Source of the DNA: Sphingobacterium sp. UBA2700
GTDB taxonomy: Bacteria; Bacteroidota; Bacteroidia; Sphingobacteriales; Sphingobacteriaceae
NCBI GenBank assembly: GCA_002354335.1
Contig: DELI01000029.1
Coordinates: forward strand, 1-64,000
Direction of reading: 5' to 3'
DNA length: 64,000 nucleotides
In this document: positions 27,872 to 36,127 of the stretch, one piece after another
Layout: every line of letters starts with the position of its first letter
Numbering within the stretch: position 1 is the stretch's first letter
Notes under the pieces: generated by a model
Databases searched by the model: none
What the model saw: only the letters and a program-made list of their open reading frames with translations
What the model was told of the DNA's origin: nothing
Translations under genes and position numbers: made by a program

Positions 27872-28078
27872 ATACTAGTAGTTAGTATCTAGTAGTTAGT
27901 ATTTAGACCTAGGGCGGGTATGGACTTTAGAAACAAGACAACAGACATTAGACCCGATCCTGACAATCCTTATATCCTTCCTTTCCTGGTACAGACAATA
28001 CTCTAATATCTCACATTTAATATCTAAAGTCTAATTCCGCCATAGGTCTAACTACTAACTACTAAATACTAAATACTA
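27872..28078. repeat. Interspersed repeat element, copy 2 (TAGGGCGG ends)
   Basis: About 207 bp with inverted ends: TAGTAGTTAGTATTTAGACC then TAGGGCGGGTA at 27890-27920 on the left, and ATTCCGCCATAGGTC then TAACTACTAACTACTAAATA on the right. The core CCCGATCCTGACAATCC (27953-27969), then TATATCCTTCCTTTCCTGGT, is the reverse complement of the 64-bp unit in copy 1, and ATTAAATGTG is also shared. The right edge contains the TAG stop codon (28078-28076) of the dehydrogenase-like gene. Confidence 0.8.
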
Positions 28079-29563
28079 ATCTCGAAGAGACTTAACAGTA
28101 TACATAATAAATTTATTCTGTAGGCTATCGGTTAGCTTTTCATTCTTCAATTTGTTAAGGGCTACTTCATATACGAATCCTTTTTCCAGAGGTTCCAGTT
28201 GCAGCTGTAGTTGCTTTCGGCCTTTTGACCAGTCTGCTTTGTTTATTTTAATGTTTTTGATATCGATTTGTTCGGAGCCGTACTTTTTATGGTAATGGTA
28301 TCGATATCGGCGAACATGAACGAGGCTATCGATGGGTTCATTTTCTGTGTTGGCCACCTCGTCGGTAAAGTTCAGTTCGAATCCGTTTTTCGTGATTTTC
28401 ATATCCTTGACATCAAAAATAGTCTTTCCAGTGAAACGGATTCGTTGTATTCCGCGATCGCCGAGCCATCCATGGTCGGCTTGTCCGACCCATAGGTCGC
28501 CATTAGGTGAAAATACTAGCCTGTTGTTTCCTTTGCGGAGGCCTTGCCCTTGAATGAAAACTGTTGCAGCGCCCTGCATGACGCCATTTACCTCTTCGAG
28601 CATCACGCGCACAAGCCGCTCGCTACTCATTTCGCCGATGATAAACTGCCCATCGAATGCTTTCAGTTTTTTGTTGTCTTTGATCAGAATCGGCTGGGTT
28701 GGCGAATTGGCTAGCAAATCGTGTGGGAAGATCACAGTTGGCTTTTCGCGCATCTTATCTAAGGTATCAACTGGCAAGTCGAACGGATTTCCTTTATTCC
28801 AACCTTTCGTCCATACGATACTGGCGGGATGTCCGTAGTGTTTTCCTTCTTCAACATGGTATAGGGGGCTGGTTCCGACCCAATCGCCCTGATTTTCGGT
28901 TACAAAAAGACGATCCTTGGCATCAAGGACGATGCCATTGGGCGAGCGAAAACCGGATGCGAAAGGTATTACTTTAAAGTTTTTGTCAATTTTCATGACC
29001 CAGCCGCGATAAGGCACTACCGAGAACATGGCATTTCCGTCTCTCATTTTACCGATCATAAGCGTATCGCCCCTTAGTTCCTCAGACATTCCTCCACCTG
29101 ATGAGGAGGAATTGAGCGCGATATATAGGTTCCCATTTTTATCTTGTACCGGCCCGTAGGTGAATTCATGATAATTCCCCGTCATGCCGAAACCATCGTA
29201 AATGGTTTCAAATAGGTCGGCTTCTCCGTCGCTATCGGTATCTGTAATTCGCGTTAGCTCGGGCAATTGCATAACAAGCATTTCTTTATCGGAGATTGCT
29301 TTTATTCCGAGCGGTTCGTGCAGTCCGCTGGCAAAAAGCTTCCATTCCTTGGTTTCCGGATTGTAGATCATGACCTCACCTCGCATAAAGGTTGCGACTA
29401 TTCGACCGTCGGGCAAGGCGTCTAATGCGGCAACTTCTGCCGTCAATCCCTCTGGAGTCGCGATTGAATCGATGTAGAAAGCATTTTTCTCGTCGGATTG
29501 ATGATCGGAACATGCAAGCAAAGTCGCTGTGCAGGCTAAAAGTATATAGAACAATGATTTCAT
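28076..29563 (-). CDS. Lipoprotein with PVC-type / PQQ-like sugar dehydrogenase beta-propeller
   Basis: 495 residues. Lipoprotein signal with lipobox LLAC (Cys18), then a propeller of the membrane-bound dehydrogenase class (DUF7133-like): GLTAEVAALDALPDGRIVATFMRGE, the Asp-rich loop DTDSDGEADLFETIYDGFG, ASGFRSPNGIVLDAKDRLFVTENQGDW, and WTKGWNKGNPFDLPVD. There is no CxxCH, so unlike the related protein at 36-39 kb it carries no haem c of its own. It directly abuts the copper-protein gene (no intergenic base), implying coupled expression. The donor substrate is unknown. Its stop codon lies in a repeat edge. Confidence 0.8.
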   Translation of the reverse strand: MKSLFYILLACTATLLACSDHQSDEKNAFYIDSIATPEGLTAEVAALDALPDGRIVATFMRGEVMIYNPETKEWKLFASGLHEPLGIKAISDKEMLVMQLPELTRITDTDSDGEADLFETIYDGFGMTGNYHEFTYGPVQDKNGNLYIALNSSSSGGGMSEELRGDTLMIGKMRDGNAMFSVVPYRGWVMKIDKNFKVIPFASGFRSPNGIVLDAKDRLFVTENQGDWVGTSPLYHVEEGKHYGHPASIVWTKGWNKGNPFDLPVDTLDKMREKPTVIFPHDLLANSPTQPILIKDNKKLKAFDGQFIIGEMSSERLVRVMLEEVNGVMQGAATVFIQGQGLRKGNNRLVFSPNGDLWVGQADHGWLGDRGIQRIRFTGKTIFDVKDMKITKNGFELNFTDEVANTENEPIDSLVHVRRYRYHYHKKYGSEQIDIKNIKINKADWSKGRKQLQLQLEPLEKGFVYEVALNKLKNEKLTDSLQNKFIMYTVKSLRD

Positions 29564-30661
29564 CTACTTATCTAATTTGTATTCCAAGGTAAATTCTTTG
29601 GCCTGCGCAGGGCTCAGTTTTATGGTTGGGTTTGTGAGCTCAGCGCCTTTATACCATGTTTTCATTCGAGGTGTATGCGTATGTTGGAACCTAAGGTCGG
29701 CATTCAGTTTTGGTATCTTAAACGTGCGCAGGATCCCCTTTCTATCGCTAGTCTCTTTAATCGTTTCGTAGACATCCATCTTGTCGATTTGATAGTGAAA
29801 CTCCAGATATTTGTCTTTCAATATTTTATATCCTTTGAACTGCTTTTTGTTTGGGCTATTTGTCGATGCTATTGCGATGGATGGGAGAATTGCCTGTTTG
29901 TAGAAGATATCGCCCAATACTTTAGCTTTCGCATCTTTATGTCCTTTCCAAATAGCGGTATTGTCGAGGAATTCACCTTGCCAGATATAGCGGAGATCGC
30001 ATACGGCCGCATCCCAGCAATAGGAGATTTGGCCCGGCAGATGTACTGCGAAGGCAGCAGGGCTAGCTCCTTCCATATAAATCCTGTAGTAATATGGAGG
30101 TTGAGGTCCGTAGGGATGATTCTTTTGATGATGATGTTGATGTTCGGACTGCTTGCTTAATGCTGGCAAATGAGGATCCTGCGCTAGCTCGGGCATCTTT
30201 CCAGATTTGTTGACATATATTGCTCCATACATCACATGTCCGTGTCCCGGGAAGGTGCAGACATAGGGGTAAATGCCTTCGACGGTTGGAGCGGTAAAAC
30301 TGAGGTTCTCTTTTTGTCCAGCATGAAGAATCTTGGTATGCCAAAGAATGTCTTTGCTTTCGGGGATATAAGATTTTGCCATTCCCTGCGCCCCTAGTTT
30401 GCTCGCTAGCTCGACGATTTTTTCTCTTGCACCCGGCTTTATTATCAGCAGGTTATGGTCCATATCGTCGGTATTTTCGAATTCAATGATTACTTTCTGT
30501 CCGGGTTGCACATGGAACCTTGGGACATCAAAGCGTAGTCCCGGCAGCACGGACATTTTCAGCTTTTTGACTGGTGGATCCAGGTCTACGAGCGCAATAT
30601 TGCTCGTTAAAAAGAGAAGCAGAATGCTTAGTATACTTAATAAAACAGGTTTTTTATACAT
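29564..30661 (-). CDS. Azurin/auracyanin-like type 1 copper protein with His-rich linker and extra C-terminal domain
   Basis: 365 residues with an N-terminal signal peptide or anchor (about 1-24). The cupredoxin domain (about 35-152) has the complete type 1 copper set: His69 in DMDHNLL, and Cys135, His140 and Met144 in CTFPGHGHVM, with azurin spacing (Cys+5 His, Cys+9 Met). A His-rich linker (EHQHHHQKNH) leads to a C-terminal domain (about 185-365, ISYCWDAAVCDLRYIWQGEF) of a type seen beside PVC-group dehydrogenases. It is likely an envelope electron carrier for the adjacent dehydrogenase-like lipoprotein. Confidence 0.85.
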   Translation of the reverse strand: MYKKPVLLSILSILLLFLTSNIALVDLDPPVKKLKMSVLPGLRFDVPRFHVQPGQKVIIEFENTDDMDHNLLIIKPGAREKIVELASKLGAQGMAKSYIPESKDILWHTKILHAGQKENLSFTAPTVEGIYPYVCTFPGHGHVMYGAIYVNKSGKMPELAQDPHLPALSKQSEHQHHHQKNHPYGPQPPYYYRIYMEGASPAAFAVHLPGQISYCWDAAVCDLRYIWQGEFLDNTAIWKGHKDAKAKVLGDIFYKQAILPSIAIASTNSPNKKQFKGYKILKDKYLEFHYQIDKMDVYETIKETSDRKGILRTFKIPKLNADLRFQHTHTPRMKTWYKGAELTNPTIKLSPAQAKEFTLEYKLDK

Positions 30662-30691
30662 GATTAGGGTGGCGCTAGTAGATCTTAATTG

Positions 30692-32077
30692 CTAAATGAT
30701 TTGCAACAGCTTTTGATAGTGCGGCGAAGTCGTTAGGATTCCTCCCATTTTTTCAAAGAAATCATCGTTTAAATGGAAGGTTCCGTTCTGCACTTTTGTC
30801 CAGCTGGCATTTGGAAATGGATGTCGTTGCTTCATTTCTTGCCATTTTACGTAGTTCATATCGCCGTTTGTTTCCATTAAGCCCATCTTAACCACCGGGA
30901 AAGGTGAAAGGCTCGCGGCAATAATCTTGTTCCATTCCATCAACACCGGATTTACGGTCAAATCCGAACACAGGCAAGGAATGTTGTTTTCATGGGCTAT
31001 TTTCGCAATCTTTATGGTTAGACTAAGGGTTTTGGCGATTCCTTTCAAAATAAAAGCCTTATACCCGAGATCTATTTTCTTATAGGCGTCTGCCTCGCTG
31101 TGAATGCTTTCATCTGCGCCGACCAACACGGGTAGATCGTCTACTCTCTCTTGATTTGCTTCTACAAATGGTTCCTCGTAGAGTAGGATGCGTTCGAAGG
31201 CCCCTATTTTTTTCGCGTAATCTAAGTAGTTTTGCAAATCTGCTTTTCGCTCGTACCGACCATTTGCATCCATGGTATAGTAAATGGATTGATCGATGCC
31301 TCGTGTAGTTAGTCGCTCGTTTATACAGTCATGAATTTCTTTCAACCGATCCTTGTCCTGTTGCAACATGGTTTGTTGATCGCCCGGGCTGCCCGTTTTA
31401 ATCTTAAAGACAAAATATCCTTGATTTACCGCTGCAGCAATATCTTCTAGCGGCATACTATACGATATTTGGAACATGACGGCAACCTGTTTGTTCTTGT
31501 TTTGAAACGCCGGTCGATAGGCTTCAGGGATCATCTGCTGCAAGCTTTCTACCTTATTCGTCTTACCGTATAGCATCCATAAGGCATTATCCACGGCTAC
31601 CAGTGCGTTGTAAATGAAGTTGACATGCAGGTTGTCACGCTTTGTTATTTTTTTGCCTTCCTCTAGCACGTAGGGCACGAGCTGTTCAGTCGCCTCCATT
31701 GGACTGGGAAACGCTTTATTCTCGAGCCATTGCAATGCAGCCTTACTGACGTCGAGCATCCATGAATTGCCGGTGGATTCATCAGTTGCCGCAAAAGTAT
31801 CCGCATCGCCATATAATACGCTCTGAGTACCCAAGCCAATACCATAGTTGCCCGAAGGGTCCTTGACGTAGGTTATGGCTTGCCATAACTCGGTTAGGAA
31901 TGCCCCTTTAAATCCGAATGGGAATCGAAGCTTTTCTTTTTCGACGGCGGCGCGAGTATGGATAACCTTTAATTGATTCATCATGGTTTTCTTCAGATTA
32001 TTTGATGCCTTTAGGCTGTTTGCTTGGGTTGCTGCTAACAGCAAGCCACAATTCCCAATAAACTGTCTTCTGTTCAT
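30692..32077 (-). CDS. Exported enolase-superfamily enzyme (muconate-lactonizing / epimerase subgroup)
   Basis: 461 residues. N-terminal Tat-type signal MNRRQFIGNCGLLLAATQA, unusual for this superfamily, whose members are mostly cytosolic. The barrel has the catalytic set of the MLE subgroup: KIK at 225-227, metal ligands Asp270 (MDANG), Glu301 or Glu302 (YEEPF) and Asp322 (GADES), and Lys345 (ILKG). It could be a dipeptide epimerase, cycloisomerase or acid-sugar enzyme; sequence alone does not decide. First gene of an operon with the copper protein (30 bp gap) and dehydrogenase-like lipoprotein. Confidence 0.85.
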   Translation of the reverse strand: MNRRQFIGNCGLLLAATQANSLKASNNLKKTMMNQLKVIHTRAAVEKEKLRFPFGFKGAFLTELWQAITYVKDPSGNYGIGLGTQSVLYGDADTFAATDESTGNSWMLDVSKAALQWLENKAFPSPMEATEQLVPYVLEEGKKITKRDNLHVNFIYNALVAVDNALWMLYGKTNKVESLQQMIPEAYRPAFQNKNKQVAVMFQISYSMPLEDIAAAVNQGYFVFKIKTGSPGDQQTMLQQDKDRLKEIHDCINERLTTRGIDQSIYYTMDANGRYERKADLQNYLDYAKKIGAFERILLYEEPFVEANQERVDDLPVLVGADESIHSEADAYKKIDLGYKAFILKGIAKTLSLTIKIAKIAHENNIPCLCSDLTVNPVLMEWNKIIAASLSPFPVVKMGLMETNGDMNYVKWQEMKQRHPFPNASWTKVQNGTFHLNDDFFEKMGGILTTSPHYQKLLQII

Positions 32078-32202
32078 AAAGTATTCGCCTTTCGTGTTCC
32101 GTTTACGTTCACGGTAACAGTTTGTACTTGAAGAAGCTTATTTAAATAAAAATGGTAAGTCTTCAGGTTTGCGGATGGTTAATTGAATACTAAGCTAAAA
32201 GT

Positions 32203-32267
32203 ATAAATTGTAAAAACCAAGAAAAGGAAAAAATTGAGAAAGTTTGAAAGCCGAGTAATAAATTGTA
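32203..32267 (+). promoter_or_regulatory. Direct repeats ATAAATTGTA upstream of the toxin-antitoxin pair
   Basis: ATAAATTGTA occurs at 32203-32212 and again at 32258-32267, where it overlaps an inverted repeat TAAAT-N5-ATTTA (32259-32273) on the -7 box. Such sites would suit autorepression by the Xre antitoxin, which is the usual mode in these modules. Confidence 0.35.
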
Positions 32268-32273
32268 TATTTA
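32243..32273 (+). promoter_or_regulatory. Promoter of the Xre/RES toxin-antitoxin operon
   Basis: TTTG (32243-32246), 19-bp spacer, TATATTTA (32266-32273). Transcription would start near 32280, downstream of a possible GTG start at 32277, supporting ATG 32301 as the antitoxin start. Confidence 0.55.
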
Positions 32274-32300
32274 CGTGTGGAAAGGAGTAAATTTACAATC

Positions 32301-32780
32301 ATGAAAGCAAAAACAACATTTCCAGTCAGTAGAGGAGCGAAAGTTGTTAGTCGCTCAAGCATAGAAAACACTCAATTTTCGCCATCTTGGGTCGTGCGGC
32401 ACGTCAATGATGCACCAGGCTACAAGCTCGAACTCATCGATCGCATTCGTATCGGCGTCACTAAATTGGAGTGGAAAGAATTGATCAACAGCATCGGCGA
32501 GAACGAGAAAGAATTTGAGCATGTATTACCTAGCTCGATAAGCAGCATGCAGAAGAAGCCTCGGTATGATAAAGAGACTTCGGAGCGCATTTACGAAATT
32601 TCCAGGCTTTTTGGCTTAGGTTATCAAGTCTTTGACAGCCCAGATTTGTTCCGCGAGTGGCTCTGGACTCCATCGAAAGCCTTAGGCGGTAAAAAGCCCT
32701 TTGAGCTCTTGGATAGCAGTTTTGGTTTTGAGTTGGTCGAGAACGAGATCATCAGGATACAACACAACGTCTATAGCTAA
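32301..32780 (+). CDS. Antitoxin with Xre-like HTH and Xre/MbcA/ParS toxin-binding domain
   Basis: 159 residues from ATG 32301, with AGGAG upstream. The N-terminal half (about 30-95, LELIDRIRIGVTKLEWKELI) is an Xre-like helix-turn-helix part; the C-terminal half (RIYEISRLFGLGYQVF and FREWLWTPSKALGGKKPFEL) matches the MbcA/ParS/Xre toxin-binding domain, whose conserved W-L-x-x-P-x-x-x-L-G core is plain to see. It neutralises the RES toxin encoded next to it and probably represses the operon. Stop and toxin start overlap by one base (TAATG). Confidence 0.92.
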   Translation: MKAKTTFPVSRGAKVVSRSSIENTQFSPSWVVRHVNDAPGYKLELIDRIRIGVTKLEWKELINSIGENEKEFEHVLPSSISSMQKKPRYDKETSERIYEISRLFGLGYQVFDSPDLFREWLWTPSKALGGKKPFELLDSSFGFELVENEIIRIQHNVYS

Positions 32781-33247
32781 TGGTTTTGTTTCGGGTTGCC
32801 AATAAGAAATTCAAAGAAACCACGTTAAGCGGTATTGGTGCGGAAAAAGTTGGGGGTCGGTGGAATCAGGTCGGCACACGCGCAGTTTATTGTTCAGAGA
32901 ATATCTCGTTAGCCTTATTGGAGTACTATGTGCATTCGGAGAACATCGCATTACTGCCGAAGCAAATCTTAGTGGCTAAGATTGAATTTCCTGATGATTT
33001 TGTCGTCACAGAATTAGCAGAGCTACCGGCTCGGTGGAATCAATATCCGTATTCGTCCAAGACTACCGGGGTGTTCACGAAGTTGGCAAATAATAGGGAT
33101 TTCTTTGCGCTGAAGGTCCCCTCGACTGCTGTTCCGATGGAATATAATTATATTCTAAATCCGCTTTATAAAGAATTTGGCAAGGTTGAGATCGTCGAAT
33201 TCATTAATCTGGATGTCGATAGCCGACTGAAGGAAGAAAAGCGATAA
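32780..33247 (+). CDS. RES-domain toxin (type II toxin-antitoxin)
   Basis: 155 residues, all RES domain. Visible hallmarks are the RVANKKF opening, GGRWNQVGTRAVYCSE (the Arg/Trp-Asn part of the NAD pocket) and LALLEYYVH carrying the conserved Glu. Characterised RES toxins (MbcT, Res, ParT) degrade NAD or transfer ADP-ribose, so depletion of NAD is the expected activity. Start overlaps the antitoxin stop, giving coupled translation with the antitoxin first. Confidence 0.92.
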   Translation: MVLFRVANKKFKETTLSGIGAEKVGGRWNQVGTRAVYCSENISLALLEYYVHSENIALLPKQILVAKIEFPDDFVVTELAELPARWNQYPYSSKTTGVFTKLANNRDFFALKVPSTAVPMEYNYILNPLYKEFGKVEIVEFINLDVDSRLKEEKR

Positions 33248-33250
33248 ATT

Positions 33251-33292
33251 AAATTCCAGAAACAGGAGTTTCATCTCCTATTCCCGGAATTT
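33251..33292. terminator. Nested hairpin between the toxin and OmpA-like genes
   Basis: AAATTCC / GGAATTT outer stem (33251-33257 with 33286-33292) enclosing AGGAG / CTCCT. Lies between two convergent genes; likely a weak bidirectional terminator. Confidence 0.45.
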
Positions 33293-33298
33293 ATATAT

Positions 33299-33913
33299 TT
33301 ATTTACTGATACTTTGCGTGCCGAGATACTTTACGTCTACCCGACGATTTTTGGCTCTGCCTTCTGGATTATCCTGTCCATTCGCTAGGGTGTTCTCAGC
33401 GATAGGATCCTTCTCCCCTCTTCCGAGCGCTATAATCTCATTTTCGACACCATTATTTTTAAGCCAATCTTTAACAGCATTTGCTCTGTTCAATGAAAGT
33501 TTTTCATTGTATGCGTCGTTACCTTTCGAATCGGTATGACCTGTAATCTGCACTTTCTCATTTCCACTTTTTCTAATTTCGTCTGCCAATTTCGATAGTT
33601 CTGCATCTGCTTCTGGTTTAAGCGTAGCCTTATCAAATTCGAAGAGCTGATCTGCAGACAGCTGTATATCGATGTTTAAGTTACTTTGATTAGCGGTCAA
33701 ACTGCTGCCGGTACTTTCGAGCGGTGCATTTGCAGTAGCTACCTCTTGTCTGGTCGCAGTCAATGTATCGACTTCGGGAGTTAATGCATCCGTTGAATTG
33801 TCGGTACTGCTCGTCGTCTGCTCAGCATGACTCTCCTCCTTGGTTCCGGAAGAATTACACGCAAGCATCAAGACTGTAGCAGAGGCTAGCCCAATGTTCT
33901 TTAATGCTTTCAT
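33299..33913 (-). CDS. OmpA-family peptidoglycan-associated lipoprotein
   Basis: 204 residues: lipobox VLMLAC (Cys19), a low-complexity Ser/Thr-rich linker (about 20-75) and a C-terminal OmpA/MotB domain (about 82-200) with the peptidoglycan-binding signature ITGHTDSKGNDAYNEKLSLN and GRAKNRRVDV. The lipid anchors it to the outer membrane, and the domain should hold the wall. Start 2 bp after the stop of a second lipoprotein gene, so both are made from one message. Confidence 0.93.
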   Translation of the reverse strand: MKALKNIGLASATVLMLACNSSGTKEESHAEQTTSSTDNSTDALTPEVDTLTATRQEVATANAPLESTGSSLTANQSNLNIDIQLSADQLFEFDKATLKPEADAELSKLADEIRKSGNEKVQITGHTDSKGNDAYNEKLSLNRANAVKDWLKNNGVENEIIALGRGEKDPIAENTLANGQDNPEGRAKNRRVDVKYLGTQSISK

Positions 33914-33915
33914 AC

Positions 33916-34470
33916 TTATCTACTTACAGGTAGCTCATCGAAACTTCCGTATTCGCCAAGCGTTAAACTGATAGTTTTACTTTCTGCAGGAGGCGCAGCA
34001 AATTTAAGGGATATCAGGATCAAGTCATCTGAACCGAGGTACCACAGTTTCTGTCCTTCATCATTCGTTGGAGTGACCATGAATTTGCCTTCATCGTCTT
34101 TCAACAAGGTGTTCTTCTTTGCTGTAGCATCATCGATATAATAGATATTGGCAGAAGGAATATTTAAATTAAAAACATTTTTATCTGTATTTGGAATTGC
34201 CATTTCGACGTTAAGAATACTTCCTACCACGCGAACTTTCGTAACGTTCAGTACACCTTTTGCAATTTGCTTGGAGGCAATAACAGGGATATTCGCCGTT
34301 TCATCAGCCTTTGGCACTTCTTTAACGATGACTTGTTGTTCTGCAGGTTCTTCTTTGATAACGACGGTGTCGGAGTGCCCTGTTGATCCATCATCGTTTT
34401 TTGTTGAATTCGTACATGCGGTGAAAAATAGCGCCGTAGCTCCTAGAGCGATTATTAATTTATAGTTCAT
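33916..34470 (-). CDS. Lipoprotein of unknown function, partner of the OmpA-like gene
   Basis: 184 residues with lipobox FFTAC (Cys19). The mature domain is beta-rich (VLNVTKVRVVGSILNVEMAIPNTDKNVFNLNIPSANIYYIDD) and hints at an immunoglobulin-like or DUF-type fold, but I do not recognise a family. It precedes the OmpA-like gene by 2 bp. Confidence 0.75.
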   Translation of the reverse strand: MNYKLIIALGATALFFTACTNSTKNDDGSTGHSDTVVIKEEPAEQQVIVKEVPKADETANIPVIASKQIAKGVLNVTKVRVVGSILNVEMAIPNTDKNVFNLNIPSANIYYIDDATAKKNTLLKDDEGKFMVTPTNDEGQKLWYLGSDDLILISLKFAAPPAESKTISLTLGEYGSFDELPVSR

Positions 34471-34663
34471 AGTGATTAATTTAAGTAAATACTAATAGGT
34501 AGATTTTACAGAGGAACAATACCAATTATTATACCAAATGAAATTCTTTACAGTTTAAGGTCGCGCTAGAAAGGTGAAAAACAACTACAATTAGTCGAAA
34601 AAGATCGAAACTTCGTTTGTATATTTTTTAACTTTAGCATTAAATAACCAAAGAACGAATATT

Positions 34664-36040
34664 ATGGATTTACCTTGGGCCGAGCCCTACAAAGTAAAGA
34701 TGGTAGAAGAGATTTTCATGTCTACCCGCGAAGAGCGAGAACAATGGATTGAAGAAGAAGGCAACAATTTATTTAATCTGGCAAGCCATCGGGTTTTCAT
34801 TGACTTACTGACCGATAGTGGCACCGGAGCGATGTCTGATCGGCAATGGGCAGAGATAATGATGAGTGACGAGAGTTATGCAGGATCACAGTCTTATTTA
34901 AAGCTTCGTGAGGTTGTTCGTCATACCTTGGGCTTTCCCTATTTCTTACCCACGCATCAGGGGCGGGCTGCCGAAAATGTGTTATTCAGCATCTTGGTCA
35001 AAGAGAACAATGTCGTTCCGGGAAATTCTCATTTTGATACGACAAAGGGGCATATTGAATTTAGAAAGGCGCACGCGATCGATTGTACTATAGACGAGGC
35101 ATTCGATATCAACAATTTACATCCGTTCAAGGGGAATATTGACTTGGCAAAGCTTGAAGATGTTTACAAGAACCATGGCAAAGAGAATATTCCATTCTGC
35201 ATGATTACAGTGACTTGTAATTCGTCTGGCGGACAACCGGTTTCTATGGAAAATATCAAAGCGGTGAAGGCTTTGTCGGATCAGTATGGTATTCCTGTAT
35301 TTTTTGATGCTGCGCGCTTTGCTGAGAATGCGTATTTCATTAAGGAGCGAGAGGATGCCTATCGGGATAAAACCATAAAAGAAATCGTTAAGGAAATGTT
35401 TTCCTATGGGGACGGTTTTACGATGTCGGCAAAGAAAGATGGATTAGTAAACATAGGAGGCTTGCTAGGGATGCGAAATGAGCAGCTTTATAGAGCCTGT
35501 GGGAATATGGGAATCATTTATGAAGGGTTTATCACTTACGGTGGATTGGCGGGCAGAGATCTCGCTGCATTGGCTCAAGGACTCCTGGAGTCGACGGAGT
35601 TGCCCTATCTAAAGGCTCGTATCGATCAAGTAGAGTACTTAGGAAATAAGCTAATTGAATATGGCATTCCGATACAAAAACCAATTGGTGGGCATGCTGT
35701 ATTTGTGGATGCACTGAACTTCCTGACGCATGTTCCGCGTGCAGAATACCCTGCTCAGACTTTGGCAATTGAGCTTTATAAGGAGTCTGGAGTTCGCGGT
35801 GTGGAGATCGGAACACTATTGGCCGATCGGGATCCGCAGACCCGACAAGACCGTTTTCCGAAGCTCGAGCTATTGCGCTTGGCTATTCCTCGCCGAACGT
35901 ATTCGTATAAGCATTTGGACTATGTTGCGGCAGCATTGAAGAATATCTTCGACCGTCGGGATGAGATTCGTAGCGGACTAGAGATCGTTTGGGAGTCGGA
36001 GATTCTGCGACACTTTACAATTCTGTTGAAGAAGAAATAA
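34664..36040 (+). CDS. tnaA: Tryptophanase (tryptophan indole-lyase)
   Basis: 458-residue PLP enzyme splitting tryptophan into indole, pyruvate and ammonia. PLP lysine Lys258 lies in MSAKKDGLVNIGG; the cofactor loop THQGRAAEN is near residue 97. Two diagnostic sites favour tryptophanase over tyrosine phenol-lyase: FDTTKGH (phenol-lyase has a Thr where the Asp is) and VEIGTLLADRDP, where phenol-lyase has an Arg in place of the Ile. No tnaC-like leader peptide was found upstream, so regulation differs from E. coli. Monocistronic with terminator. Confidence 0.93.
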   Translation: MDLPWAEPYKVKMVEEIFMSTREEREQWIEEEGNNLFNLASHRVFIDLLTDSGTGAMSDRQWAEIMMSDESYAGSQSYLKLREVVRHTLGFPYFLPTHQGRAAENVLFSILVKENNVVPGNSHFDTTKGHIEFRKAHAIDCTIDEAFDINNLHPFKGNIDLAKLEDVYKNHGKENIPFCMITVTCNSSGGQPVSMENIKAVKALSDQYGIPVFFDAARFAENAYFIKEREDAYRDKTIKEIVKEMFSYGDGFTMSAKKDGLVNIGGLLGMRNEQLYRACGNMGIIYEGFITYGGLAGRDLAALAQGLLESTELPYLKARIDQVEYLGNKLIEYGIPIQKPIGGHAVFVDALNFLTHVPRAEYPAQTLAIELYKESGVRGVEIGTLLADRDPQTRQDRFPKLELLRLAIPRRTYSYKHLDYVAAALKNIFDRRDEIRSGLEIVWESEILRHFTILLKKK

Positions 36041-36060
36041 GGAGAGCTAACCCCCTAAAA

Positions 36061-36092
36061 AAGCGGCGTTCATTTATTAAGGAACGCCGCTT
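36061..36092 (+). terminator. Rho-independent terminator after tnaA
   Basis: Perfect 11-bp stem AAGCGGCGTTC / GAACGCCGCTT with flanking A and T runs, 20 bp after the tnaA stop. Symmetric, so probably also ends the convergent cytochrome gene. Confidence 0.85.
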
Positions 36093-36127
36093 TTCGTATT
36101 GTTGATATGTAATTTATAAAGCTTGGA

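Noticed and set aside
34664..36040. Tyrosine phenol-lyase
   Set aside because: FDTT and VEIG at the specificity sites match tryptophanase and not the Thr/Arg pair of tyrosine phenol-lyase.
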